A DNA stretch of 38,695 nucleotides from Methanosarcina sp. GTDB lineage: Archaea; Halobacteriota; Methanosarcinia; Methanosarcinales; Methanosarcinaceae. Shown here piece after piece: positions 17,259 to 26,770 of this stretch. Every line of letters starts with the position of its first letter. Positions within the stretch are counted from its first letter, which is position 1. Position numbers and translations under genes: made by a program. The stretch covers positions 1 to 38,695 of the forward strand of contig PLUB01000007.1 in the NCBI GenBank assembly GCA_003164755.1, given 5' to 3'. The notes under the pieces are model-generated. The model saw nothing but the letters and a program-made list of their open reading frames with translations, did not search any database and was not told the DNA's origin.

Positions 17259-17484
17259 ATGGAAAGCTTCAAAGTTACTCTCGATAGAATTGAAGAGAAT
17301 ATTGCAGTATTGCTTGTAAGGGATGAAGAAAAATTTAAAATCAATATCCCCATCATTTTATTTCCTTCTGGAAGCAAGGAAGGTGACATTCTAGATATTG
17401 CCATCACTAGGGATGTGCAAGGGTACAGATGCTACAAAAAAAAGAGTTTCAGCACTGCTTGAGAAGCTTAAAAACAAGAATTGA
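17259..17484 (+). CDS. DUF3006 family small protein, 3' end frameshifted
   Basis: The start MESFKVTLDRIEENIAVLLV, then INIPIILFPSG and KEGDILDIAITRD, is the DUF3006 pattern: a small beta-barrel-like protein of unknown role usually encoded beside ComEC-like hydrolases. In the starting frame it ends after 67 residues at 17462. The family's usual Lys-rich helix is found in another frame, reading TDATKKRVSALLEKLKNKN with a stop at 17482-17484. A single-base change between about 17405 and 17430 is therefore likely. It starts 4 bases after the hydrolase stop, so the two form an operon. Both members carry a lesion. Confidence 0.65.
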
Positions 17485-18556
17485 GAATAATGAAAGTTAA
17501 GGGTGGAAGACCACCACACGGACTTGAGATGAGGGACAGAAATAACCAAACAGCCCACAAACTTAGTGCAGACACAGAGACCAAAGAGTTGCATAAACAA
17601 GTAAGATCAAGTACTATATAAAAATTATAACAATTACCGACCCTGATCTTTTACCTAGCAACTTACGACTAAACAATTTTCCAAGGCATAATAATCAAAT
17701 CGCTGAAAAAGCCTCTCTAAAAGGTATGCAGGTTATAAAAACATATACTTACAAGCTTTAGAAAATTGGGATAATAAGATTATGTAAAAGGTGCAGGTTT
17801 AAACTATCTTTAGCTTTGGTAGATATACCGTTATAAAATAATATCAAATTTAATCTCAAAATTGCCGCAACTAAGACATTTGAGGAGATATAATCTGTAT
17901 TTTTCGGTTTTGAATTTTCTCTTAATAAACTTGCTAACTGAAACTTAAATATCTAAAAGTATAACTAAAAAATTTAGTCATTTATCGGCTTTTGGGTATG
18001 TTTTTACATACCGATAAAATCTATCTGCACTAAAAATGTTACATGCTTGAGGCACTCAAATTCCGCTTCTTATGAGTTTTGAGTCATTAAACTTCAATTT
18101 CTAATTTATTTTCAATTTCAAGTCACCGATTTCAATCTATAAGTATCTATTTCTATTCTAATTCTTGAAAAAGGGAAATTAACCAAATATTTAATAAAGT
18201 TGGAAGTTCAAATGGTAAGGATAAGAGGAATATAGTGTTAAAAAATAGATTAAGATATAACAAAATTGGAAATTGTTTACAAAAACAGAGGATTATGTCC
18301 CTATCCTTTTAGATACATATAAGAGGTTTTCTTATTGCTTTGCCAGTCAAAGAGTTTTGCGAAGCACGAAATTGAGTATAGTATGATCAAAAATCGACTG
18401 AATTCAAAATATTGAGATAACATAAAATTGTATCTGTTTCTGGCTCAATGCACAGATTTTTTATGCACTGGAATGTGGAATATTGTGATCAAGAATTTAA
18501 AAATTCTCAAAAGATGTCAGTTTGTAGTAGTCTCTATACTTTTATTATCAAGTATA
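17485..18556. other. Intergenic region, nothing recognised
   Basis: About 1 kb of AT-rich DNA between the DUF3006 gene and the deacetylase relic. An open frame starting at 18428 is open only because it runs into the relic; its first 40 codons have no recognisable content. Confidence 0.4.
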
Positions 18557-19225
18557 TATAAAAAAATGGATCCCTATATTAAATTCCAGATAAATTATAG
18601 ATCTATAAGAAAAAATACAACGCAAAATCGACTTTTTATTTCTTGACTCATGATTCTGTGAATGGAGATTTTACCGTAATAATTGAAGTACTGGATGAAA
18701 TTGGTTATATTTTAGGTGATGGATAGGAAGTAGAATTCACGACAGGTATGGGGAAATAACAACCCAATGAAAATCAAAAGGAAAAAATAAAAGCTAGAAA
18801 AAGTGCTCAACAAAATATTCGTTATATAAATCATTATTTGCAATTTAAAGATCCAAAAACCTGTGAACTGCTGGCAAGAGCAGGCTTTAGTTATGATTCT
18901 ACTTCCAGTTATCATGATTTTTCAGGATTCAGGAATGGAATCACCAACATTTCAGTTCATATAAACTTAACACAGGAGAAGAAATTGATATCTCTAAATC
19001 CCTCTAAACATGATGGATACAAGTCTTTTCAGCCAGATATATCTAGACTTCAAGCAATCATGGGAACTTACAGAAAAGCTGATCTTTACAGTTGAAAGTC
19101 ACAGAATAGTGCTTACCATCATCTGACATAACACATCTATGTAGGAGACCGCTGGGAGTGGATATCACAATTTTGCAATATTTTGGCCAAAGGGTGTGCC
19201 TGGAAGGCATCTGAAATTCGGACCT
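18557..19225 (+). pseudogene. Polysaccharide-deacetylase-like protein, several frameshifts and stops
   Basis: Segments in different plus-strand frames line up in the order of a family common in surface-polysaccharide loci: DPYIKFQINYRSIRKN (18563), then NAKSTFYFLTHDSVNGDF (about 18618) with the metal-binding His-Asp, EVLDEIGYILGDG and a stop, IHDRYG, NNPNENQKEKIKARKS, INHYLQFKDPKTCELLARAG, FSYDSTSSYHDFSGFRNG, FQPDISRLQAIMGTYRKADL, and HIYVGDRWEWISQFCNILAK with GCAWKASEI at the end. At least three frame changes and two stops interrupt it. The family resembles NodB-type deacetylases acting on N-acetylated sugars. It sits just upstream of the GT-C and flippase genes, and its loss would remove one modification step of that glycan. 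Confidence 0.7.
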
Positions 19226-19385
19226 GACTCTAATGGAAGAAAAATTATGAATACTACAGACATAAGAGTTAAAAGAATAGTTCAAGGAAAAAGTATAATC
19301 TGCAATAAAGATAATCTGCCTTAAAAAGAAAACTATTAAATTAGCAAGCAATTTGTATATGAAATGTAGGATTATGTGGGGATGT

Positions 19386-21317
19386 ATGGGAACTGTCAAA
19401 AAATATTCAGAAAAATTTACTCAAAACTTTGACGTAATTCTCAGTTTTATAGGGATTGGTTTAGGATTATTGATTGTTTCCCTATATTATCTAGTTAAGT
19501 TAAACCAAAAAGATATTGGACTTGCCATTTTATATTCCTGTTTAATTTATACTCTATTTAGGAAGAAATTTAAAAATGATGCTTCAATATATTTAGGAAA
19601 AGGCAGACTAAACAATGTTCTGAATCTGTTATTTTATATCATTTTCCTTATATGCATATTAATATACAGCATGAATATGTATTATAGGCCTATATCTTAT
19701 TTTATACTGATATGCATCCTAGCAGGCATTATAGCCTCCGAGATTCTTTACGTTAGAGAGGGAGATAGGGTAAGCTCTATATTGTTGCAGATATTGTTGC
19801 TTTCAATCCTCATAAGAGCCGGGATTTTTTATAATTTTCCGAGCCTCATGGGTTATGATGCCTATTTTCATGCAAATATGGCACGTATAATTACTAATAC
19901 TGGATTTATTGCCCCTTTTCAAATCAGTGATAAGTATTTCTATTACCCTCTTGCTCATATCTTCATTTCAGCTACTCAGATAATAGGCAAAGTAGATATA
20001 AAAGACGCATTTTTTTATTCCATAGGATTTGCCAATATTTTCATTACAGCAGGCATTTACCTAATAGGAAAGAAACTTGAAGGCCCCCAAATGGGTTTGC
20101 TGGCAGCTTTACTAATAAACTTAAATAACCAAAATATTGTTGCAGGAATTGCAAACATAACTCCAGGTTCCCTAGTTCTCTGCTATTTTATATTTGTTAT
20201 ATATGCAATTTACAGCGAGAAACAAGAATTGAAGTATACAGGATTCATACTATTAATTACTATTTTGATGATTTTGACTCACCAATTGACTACCTTTGTG
20301 GTACTTTTAGTTTTGGTCACAATATATCTGGGCAAATACCTCCATAACCACCTGTATAAGAATTCCCCTTCAGGGATAATCGGTTTTAATTATATTCTTT
20401 TTTTTGTAGTAAGTATGCAAACTTTCTGGATGTTTACATACGTCAGCCCGAATACCTCTTTTTTTGAGATGATTTTGAAGCCTCTCATGGAAGTATTTCA
20501 TGCAGGAACAAATTACTCAAGAGATGAACTAATTTTAGGCTCCATAACCAACCAAGGAACACTGGAAGCTCTTCTACTCCACATAAGTTACCTAATTTTA
20601 CCTTTTTTTGCAATTGGAGGGGTCTTAGCATGGTTTTCTCGAGAAAATGCCAAAAAAATTAACAAATTTTCAGTTGCTTTAGTGGTTGTAGTTCTGTATA
20701 GTTTCGCTTACGGGATTCCCTTACTTGGGATGAGGAATCTTCTGACAAGCCGATGGTTTCCTTTGATATCAGTATTTCTGGTGTTCGTAGCTGCCTCATA
20801 TATACTTAAATTGGTTAGCCTTTTTAACCTTAGAAAATCAAGGATTTTCTCAATCTTCATAATAGTTCTATTGTTTTCATTTTTTATGGTCACAACACCA
20901 GGCATCAATAAAGACAATCCTCTTGTAGCAAAGGATACGACCATAAGAAATCAATTCAAAGATATTGAAATCCAGGCTATTAAAACAGTATCCAAAACCT
21001 ACTCTGGGAAAATATTAATGGATTCTCCTTATGACAGTTGCATTTTTTACAGTGATTCTGGATATAATCCAAGTAACGCAACCTATTTTAACATTCATAA
21101 TATACAGACCAAAGAAATTGATGGGAATTCGATGGTCCTGCTGAGAAAATCAACTATAGATGAACCAATTTCCATCAACGATCCAAACCGTTATGGGGTA
21201 AATTTTATCCAGACACTGCCAATAGAATTTTTCAAAAGGTTTGAAGCACGGGATTATGCGTTGGTATATGATAATGAAGAGGTATTTGCCTATTTAAAAG
21301 AAAAAAATAGAAGCTAG
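19386..21317 (+). CDS. Polytopic membrane protein, probable GT-C-fold glycosyltransferase
   Basis: About 643 residues with roughly a dozen hydrophobic segments, then a soluble C-terminal region of about 130 residues (from TTPGINKDNPLVAK). The first long external loop contains MGYDAYFHANMARII, resembling the acidic-residue motif of GT-C transferases that use dolichol-phosphate sugars, and later DKYFYYPLAHIFI and LTHQLTTFVVLL. The assignment rests on topology and this loop; a polymerase-like (Wzy) role is the main alternative. In-frame starts exist at TTG 19353 and at ATG 19359, 19374 and 19386. GGGG at 19378-19381 slightly favours 19386. It is followed after 44 bases by the flippase on the same strand, so they are probably co-transcribed. 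Confidence 0.65.
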   Translation: MGTVKKYSEKFTQNFDVILSFIGIGLGLLIVSLYYLVKLNQKDIGLAILYSCLIYTLFRKKFKNDASIYLGKGRLNNVLNLLFYIIFLICILIYSMNMYYRPISYFILICILAGIIASEILYVREGDRVSSILLQILLLSILIRAGIFYNFPSLMGYDAYFHANMARIITNTGFIAPFQISDKYFYYPLAHIFISATQIIGKVDIKDAFFYSIGFANIFITAGIYLIGKKLEGPQMGLLAALLINLNNQNIVAGIANITPGSLVLCYFIFVIYAIYSEKQELKYTGFILLITILMILTHQLTTFVVLLVLVTIYLGKYLHNHLYKNSPSGIIGFNYILFFVVSMQTFWMFTYVSPNTSFFEMILKPLMEVFHAGTNYSRDELILGSITNQGTLEALLLHISYLILPFFAIGGVLAWFSRENAKKINKFSVALVVVVLYSFAYGIPLLGMRNLLTSRWFPLISVFLVFVAASYILKLVSLFNLRKSRIFSIFIIVLLFSFFMVTTPGINKDNPLVAKDTTIRNQFKDIEIQAIKTVSKTYSGKILMDSPYDSCIFYSDSGYNPSNATYFNIHNIQTKEIDGNSMVLLRKSTIDEPISINDPNRYGVNFIQTLPIEFFKRFEARDYALVYDNEEVFAYLKEKNRS

Positions 21318-21361
21318 ATATTAAATCCATCGAAAACTCTGTTTACTTATTGATTATCTGA

Positions 21362-22903
21362 ATGAAAAAACATGCTCAAAATTTTTATTTATATTCTAAG
21401 GTTGTAAATTACATGTTAGAACCTAACAAGGCGTCAAATTTTATCGCCAACGTATTAAAACTCGTATCTGGGAGTGTTACTGCACAGATAATGGGTATAC
21501 TCCTTGTACCTTTAATTACCCGGATTTATAGCCCGGAAGATTTAGGAATTTTTCAGCTTTTTCTCTCAATATCAGGTATATTGATAATCTTTTCTACTTT
21601 TTCATATCAGTTTGCTATAATGTTACCAAAAACAGAGGAAGACTCTGCAAACGTTGCTTTTCTCTGTGCAATATTGGTAACTCTTACTTCTTTACTCTCA
21701 GCTGTAGCAGTGTTATTCCTTCCAAAAGATGTTGAGCACATGCTCAATGCTCCAGGAATTTCAAAATATTTAATTTACATCCCAGCAATAACATTCTTTA
21801 ACGGTATTTTTTTCGTGCAGAATTACTGGCTTTCAAGAAAGATCCGTTTTGGCGTTATAGCAGGATCCAGAATATTAAATACAGTGTCAACCAAAGCGTT
21901 TCAGTTAGTTATCCCAATCTGGAATGTATCCCCCTTGGGTCTAATAGCAGGATACGTGGCTGGATATGGATTTGCAGACTTATTCATGCTTAAAGGCGTA
22001 AAAAATGACTTAGGGGTTTTCAAGAGAATATCATTTAAAAAAATGAAAGAGATGGCCATTAAATATAAAAATTTTCCTTTGTTTAGTTCTTGGTCTACAC
22101 TTGCAAACTCGATTTCGCCACAAGTACCTACCTTTTTGCTTGCATATTATTATGGAACGAGCGTGGTAGGGTACTTTTCACTTGCTAATCAGGTAGTAAA
22201 TATGCCCATGGGACTTCTAGGGACCGCTATACAACAGGTTTTTTTTCAGAAAATAAGTGAAATTAAAAATGGAAACGACCCTGGAAACATGAAAGTAATA
22301 ATTAGTGAAGTTTACAAAAAGCTAATTCTAATAGGAGTATTCCCGATGATACTCTTGCTGATTCTTGGAGGTGAGATATTTACATTTGCTTTCGGAAAAA
22401 GCTGGTATACATCGGGTATATATATAAAGATCCTTGTGCCATGGATATTCCTCGTCTTTCTTTCCTCGCCTATTTCAACTCTTTATAGTGTATTCGATAA
22501 ACAGGGGGTTTGGCTAACCTTCAGTATATTTCTCTTAATCTCAAGAGTCGTGGCATTGGTTATAGGTGGAACTTACGGAAGTGCTGAATTTTCCCTTGGC
22601 CTTTTTAGTTTTACAGGAATTTTATTCTGGCTCTGGAACAATGCATATTTACTGAACCTTGCAGGGATTAGTAAAATGGAAAGTGTAAAGATACTTTGTA
22701 AATATACAGCAATCGGCATGGTCGTTTCGATCCCGTTAATTTTACTGGAAGTACTCTCTGCTAATTTTTATGTTCTCCTCCTTGCAGCAGTGACCATAAC
22801 ACCTATATACTATGTTATAACCTTGCACGATGACCCAACATTCAAGAAAATATTCTCGGCTTTCCTTGTGAACGTAAAGAAAAAAAAAATGGGAAGATTA
22901 TAA
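21362..22903 (+). CDS. Wzx-type polysaccharide/lipid-linked glycan flippase
   Basis: This 513-residue MATE/MOP-superfamily protein has about 12-14 membrane helices and should move lipid-linked saccharide repeat units across the membrane. Visible family signatures: GSVTAQIMGILLVPLITRIY near the N terminus followed by SPEDLGIFQLFLSISGILII, then FPLFSSWSTLANSISPQVPT in mid-protein, and YYGTSVVGYFSLANQVVNMP with GTAIQQVFFQKISE, the segment most conserved among O-antigen flippases. The C terminus is a Lys-rich tail. Starts at ATG 21362 and ATG 21413 are both possible, since neither has a strong ribosome binding site; the later one begins right before the conserved core. It is paired with the GT-C-like gene upstream. 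Confidence 0.88.
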   Translation: MKKHAQNFYLYSKVVNYMLEPNKASNFIANVLKLVSGSVTAQIMGILLVPLITRIYSPEDLGIFQLFLSISGILIIFSTFSYQFAIMLPKTEEDSANVAFLCAILVTLTSLLSAVAVLFLPKDVEHMLNAPGISKYLIYIPAITFFNGIFFVQNYWLSRKIRFGVIAGSRILNTVSTKAFQLVIPIWNVSPLGLIAGYVAGYGFADLFMLKGVKNDLGVFKRISFKKMKEMAIKYKNFPLFSSWSTLANSISPQVPTFLLAYYYGTSVVGYFSLANQVVNMPMGLLGTAIQQVFFQKISEIKNGNDPGNMKVIISEVYKKLILIGVFPMILLLILGGEIFTFAFGKSWYTSGIYIKILVPWIFLVFLSSPISTLYSVFDKQGVWLTFSIFLLISRVVALVIGGTYGSAEFSLGLFSFTGILFWLWNNAYLLNLAGISKMESVKILCKYTAIGMVVSIPLILLEVLSANFYVLLLAAVTITPIYYVITLHDDPTFKKIFSAFLVNVKKKKMGRL

Positions 22904-23005
22904 ACTTTGTAGAGATCTTATAAAATAGACTTCAGAGTTTCAGTTCGAAAAAAAATAATAAAATAATAATTGAATAAATTATTTTTAGAAAAATCCAAAT
23001 TTTTA

Positions 23006-23019
23006 TATTTTTAAAAATA
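23006..23019. terminator. Palindromic T/A-run between convergent genes
   Basis: TATTTTTAAAAATA is a perfect 14-base palindrome in the 128-bp gap between the convergent flippase and FemAB-like genes. T-runs on both strands could terminate transcription from both sides. Confidence 0.3.
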
Positions 23020-23031
23020 GTTGTTATTCTA

Positions 23032-24039
23032 TTATTCAGTTCCCGCATGAGTACTTTTGTATAGTGTTTTAAGTATTGAACACTTTTTACTATCTAGGGT
23101 TACACTGTAATAAGGTACTACTTCAGGAGAAAAACCCATGATAAAGTCAGCAAATCTGGAAACGTTTCCTGCCATGACGTTCATGTATTCAAAATTTATG
23201 GATTGCAAGTCCAGAAATTCATTATAATATAGAAGAGTATTAGCGCCCATTCGGCTAAAGGATGGGTTAAGGGCAGAAGACCAGGTAACAGTGCATTTCT
23301 TTCCGTAGAGGTTTAAATGTGCTGCGACTGCCTCTCCGTTTGGAGTCTCGGAAACAAACATGTAACCAACAGATTTTTCCCGAATCAGATTGAAAATTCT
23401 ATCGAAAAACTCCCTGGGAACTGGAGGTTCCATTTTCTGTTTTTCATAGACCATCGAAAGTAGACCATAATAGATTTCAGAATCATTTCTTATCCTTGTC
23501 TTTAGTCCAGCATCAGTTGCAGATTTAAGTTCTCTCCGAATTTTTCTTGAAATATTATTATCAACATTTTCTTTCAGATTTAGATGATTAGTATAGTGAA
23601 CCTTTGAATCCCATCCATTCCATGTAAATGGTCTGATGTCCCCAAGACCTGGAGAAAACACTAAGTGAATACTATCAAAACCCTGTCCACATAAAAATTC
23701 CCGAAGAGCGTTAAAAATTTCATGAGTTTCCTGTACTCTTTTGCTTTTTTTGGAAATCACACTCTCCTTAATAAGGGGTCCACAATAATCAGTCATATTG
23801 CAGGTAGAAGATCCTACTTTCAGTATCCCTTTGAGGTTCTTAACAAAGAGAGGGCATCCTCCAACAAGCTCATCATTTCTGAAACAACCATAAATCCTAA
23901 GATCTCTGAAAAGAACGTCCCTGCAGATTTCAAGCCATTGACTTGTGTGAAAGATTGTGCCAGGTTGAGCTTTTTCTACAAGCATATCCCATTCTTTGTA
24001 TTCGGGTGGTGCTAATTCTCTAACTTCAATTTTTTCCAT
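23032..24039 (-). CDS. FemAB-like GNAT-fold transferase (Acetyltransf_6/BioF2-like)
   Basis: The 335-residue protein reads TIFHTSQWLEICRDV near residue 29, then LRIYGCFRNDELVGGCPLF, and GSSTCNMTDYCGPLI. In the second half are ISRKIRRELKSATDAGLKT and EKQKMEPPVPREFFDRIFN, GYMFVSETPNGEAVAAHLNL, and TVTWSSALNPSFSRMGANTL. This is the order of the FemAB-related family with two GNAT folds, which transfers acyl or aminoacyl groups to cell-surface precursors. Such genes are common in polysaccharide loci. It has no signal peptide, so it acts in the cytoplasm. It converges on the GT-C and flippase genes, which suggests glycan modification (inference). The acyl donor and acceptor are unknown. Confidence 0.8.
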   Translation of the reverse strand: MEKIEVRELAPPEYKEWDMLVEKAQPGTIFHTSQWLEICRDVLFRDLRIYGCFRNDELVGGCPLFVKNLKGILKVGSSTCNMTDYCGPLIKESVISKKSKRVQETHEIFNALREFLCGQGFDSIHLVFSPGLGDIRPFTWNGWDSKVHYTNHLNLKENVDNNISRKIRRELKSATDAGLKTRIRNDSEIYYGLLSMVYEKQKMEPPVPREFFDRIFNLIREKSVGYMFVSETPNGEAVAAHLNLYGKKCTVTWSSALNPSFSRMGANTLLYYNEFLDLQSINFEYMNVMAGNVSRFADFIMGFSPEVVPYYSVTLDSKKCSILKTLYKSTHAGTE

Positions 24040-24267
24040 TATAAACCCCGTTAATAGATGTTTGCCATTATCTATATTAATTTATATAGTACCTGTGCGA
24101 TTTAACTAAAAAACTAGTGAGACGATTTCAAAATAAATCCTTTGTTTAGGAGGAAATTCATTGATATGGGACATATTCCAAAGCCAGGCTTGTGAACGTA
24201 ATTTGGAATCGCATTACTAGCATCAGGGCAATTTAATTATAGAGCATAATAATTGTATAACTTCTAA

Positions 24268-24575
24268 TCAGCGTGAAGAGATCAATTGCTTATTTGAATG
24301 ATGAATAATCAAATAATACTCCGATAGTTTTCCATTAGCATGATTAATTAGAAACTTCCAGTTTATATTTGTATAGTTGTTTATTCTATTTGTCCATGCA
24401 ATAACTTCATGTGTAAATGTCTCCCCATGTTACCCATCTATCAGTACATTCAATATACATCACTTTGATTTCGAGTTCATTGCCATGTAGATCTTGGAGT
24501 GAAATGAAATTAAATTTTGCCCAAAATCTGTTTTGCTCCACATTCGCTGAATATCTCGTAAAATGACTTCTCTTT
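24268..24575 (-). pseudogene. Possible frameshifted gene relic, family unknown
   Basis: Two minus-strand frames join to give about 95 codons: NFISLQDLHGNELEIKVMYI with ECTDRWVTWGDIYT and a stop, then in the next frame HEVIAWTNRINNYTNINWKF and LINHANGKLSEYYLIIHHSN. Composition is protein-like, but I recognise no family. Low confidence. Confidence 0.25.
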
Positions 24576-25084
24576 GTAGATATAAATTATACATAATCAA
24601 CTGGGTAGAGTATTATTTATAATATTTTATTATAGTGATAATTTTCAAGAATTGTGTAAAATCCATAATGTGATTCTTTTGGTGACCGGCATAATCTGTT
24701 TTCCTGCTTTGAATTTTATTACCATGAATATATTTGCTGTTCATATCTGGCCGATTTATAATCACATTTTTCTGAGTTCTCAGGCTTTATGTGGATAATC
24801 ATTCTCTCATCCATGCATTTGATTTGTTTTTAGTCAAGACATTTATAAGTTTATTTGGGTCCTTAATACTTTTCTTACATATTAAGAATTTCCTAAATCT
24901 TGTCTCCATATTCAAAATCTGTTATTTGAATGTACCTCATCCCTCTCAACCATGGTTTAATTTTGCTTTATTTAGAATCAGCCTTATGCTCTCTTTATTT
25001 ATTGCTTCAAATTTATTTTTTCCTCAGTTCTTCAGGAAACAATTTAAGCGATTGCCTCTTGCTTGTATCTTGAGAATTATAGGG
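24576..25084. other. Intergenic region, nothing certain
   Basis: A hydrophobic open frame at 24791-25102 on the plus strand has no ribosome binding site and its last codons overlap the Ig-like relic on the other strand. I do not treat it as a gene. Confidence 0.3.
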
Positions 25085-25210
25085 CTTCGTTACATTGATT
25101 GAAACAATAGCTGATGTTATATTATAGCCAACAAAATAAGGTGGTGTGGACAAAACATTCAACATTATGGAACTACACTCAATACAGTTCTTGATGATTG
25201 AATATAGATA
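25085..25210 (-). pseudogene. Relic of an Ig-like repeat from a YVTN/Ig-type secreted protein
   Basis: The plus-strand text TTACATTGATTGAAACAATA at about 25089, followed by GCTGATGTTATATTATAGCC and later CACTCAATACAGTTC, matches the Ig-like repeats of the intact genes (for example TTACATTGATCGAAACACTC at about 31966 and CACTCAATACAGTTC at 27896). It therefore encodes, on the minus strand, the end of one repeat (INV, ASADYTTA type). No open frame is left. The same relic followed by similar intergenic DNA and a TPR start occurs at 38060-38345. Confidence 0.6.
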
Positions 25211-25449
25211 AAGGTTTAAGGTACCGAAGTAGTTACAACTGTTATGTAGAGTTTAAGATGTAATATGCAAAAGATCTTATAATTCGTAATATCTAATTAT
25301 AGCAGATTTCGATAAATCTATAAATCACGTCATGTGCTTATAAATATTATATAAATGGCTCGTGAAAATTAATTTTTATCGAAATTTCCTATGTAGATAG
25401 CAATTTGTAGCTATTTTTCAGCATTAATATCTGAACGAACATCGAGAGA

Positions 25450-25998
25450 ATGAAAATGAACGAAACTAAATATGGTAAAGTAAGTAAAAAGCATACAATC
25501 CTAACGGTTTTAGGAATCGCCGCACTGGCGTTTTTGATCCTAGTGAGTACCGCAGGTGCAGCACAAATTGTAGATATTCCGAACTCCAGCAGCAACAATG
25601 TCTCTGATTTAAATAAAGCAATTGAAAATGACATAAAAACGCAGGATAAAGCAATTGAAATTAACCCACATAATTCAACGGCTTGGAATATTAAAGGAAT
25701 TGATTTAGGCCTATCAGGCAAAGCAGATGAAGCAATAAAAGCATTTGACAAGGCAATTGAAATCAACCCGCAGGATTCAATGGCTTGGACAGGCAAAGGC
25801 ATTGCTCTAAATGATTTAAATAAATCTGATGAGGCAATAAAAGCATATGATAAAGCAATTGAAATTAGCCCACAGAATTCAATGGCTTGGTATAATAAAG
25901 GAGATTCTCTAGGTAGATTGAATAAATCTGATGAAGCAAAACAAGCATATGACAAAGCGATTGAAATTAACCCGCAACTCAAAAGCTTGGCACAATAA
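25450..25998 (+). CDS. Secreted or membrane-anchored TPR protein, short
   Basis: The 182 residues begin with a charged segment and a hydrophobic helix (ILTVLGIAALAFLILVSTAG, about 17-36) that reads as a signal peptide or anchor, ending near AGAAQIVD. Three tetratricopeptide repeats follow (34-residue units with W, G, A and P at fixed places; consensus DKAIEINPQNSMAW), so it is a protein-interaction scaffold outside or at the membrane. The last repeat breaks off: after INPQ the frame reads LKSLAQ and stops, but the +1 frame continues as SKAWHNK, so one base appears lost and the array once was longer. The region upstream is homologous to that before the relic at 38264. Confidence 0.75.
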   Translation: MKMNETKYGKVSKKHTILTVLGIAALAFLILVSTAGAAQIVDIPNSSSNNVSDLNKAIENDIKTQDKAIEINPHNSTAWNIKGIDLGLSGKADEAIKAFDKAIEINPQDSMAWTGKGIALNDLNKSDEAIKAYDKAIEISPQNSMAWYNKGDSLGRLNKSDEAKQAYDKAIEINPQLKSLAQ

Positions 25999-26440
25999 AA
26001 GAACTTTATTTAAATAGATTAAATAAATCCAGTTTGTGGGAACAGGGTAAAGGAAGTTCTGTAAAATATGACTGTTTTCGTATCCTTTTCTTTCACTGCA
26101 AAAAGTAGGATGCAGAGCCAATAGTTTCACTGACAAAACTTATGTTTAGATTGTTTTCACTGATGCATAGGTTTAAAGTAAGAGCTTAGGTAAATTTGAG
26201 AGGTTTGTTTATCAAAATTCCCACAAATTGGAGCTTTAAGAGCAAAATAAGCTTAATAGCACGAATAATAGTTGGATTGTAGTAAGTAAAGGTAAATATT
26301 TATTGCGCAAGTTATTGACACAGGGGGTTACCTATCGGTAATTATCTGAAGATTAAAAGATTTCTTTGAGTTAACCGTTTGATGTCCTATATCCCTATAG
26401 ATCCAATCTGTAAATTTTAATTGATTCTATATTTCATGAT
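25999..26440. other. Intergenic region after the short TPR gene
   Basis: The first bases still encode a frameshifted TPR repeat (SKAWHNKRTLFK). Beyond it I see nothing. Confidence 0.35.
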
Positions 26441-26770
26441 TATAATACAGGATACCCACTGTTTCAGATGTAGATACTCTACCTGATATAAATGCAATCA
26501 AAGGGTAATCCAGCGATAGGCTCAAGGTAAGGTTCTTACTCGATGGCAATAATTTTGATAGCCCCTACAAAAGTGATCGTATCGTCTCTAAAATGAATTA
26601 TGTGGGTTTTGTAGACTAACTGTTTTTGGTGACCGTTGTGACTATGTTAGAAATAGTGATAGAGATCATGACATAGACAATGATGACTTTTGTGGATTTG
26701 TTTGCCATAGCGATTTATTTGATGATTCTTCGAGAATTACAGCCTTTTATGCGAATTAATCGATTTAATT
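26441..26770 (+). pseudogene. Relics of a secreted protein: YNTGYP/DVDTL motif, LLDGN motif, Asp/Arg-rich segment
   Basis: Plus-strand frames read YNTGYP then VSDVDTLPDINAIKG (26441-26508), VRFLLDGNNFDSPYKSDRIV then SKMNYVGFVD and a stop (26530-26620), then FGDRCDYVRNSDRDHDID, NDDFCGFVCHSDLFDDSS (26628-26740). Counterparts exist at 31030-31195 (LAFDGNVIYSPS, YNAGYPALDVDTLSKSP) and at 3393-3600 on the minus strand (VVYMGFVS, FGDRSDDVRDRDRDHEID). None is in one continuous frame, so all look like decayed copies of one family I cannot name. Confidence 0.45.

Noticed and set aside
18428..18646. Separate 72-residue protein
   Set aside because: Its second half is the start of the deacetylase relic (DPYIKFQ); the first half is not protein-like.
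24791..25102. Hydrophobic 103-residue protein
   Set aside because: No ribosome binding site; Phe/Leu richness is expected on this strand of AT-rich DNA, and its end overlaps an Ig-repeat relic.
25389..25982. 197-codon minus-strand frame over the TPR gene
   Set aside because: Shadow of the TPR repeats; it repeats with the same 34-codon period only because the true gene does.
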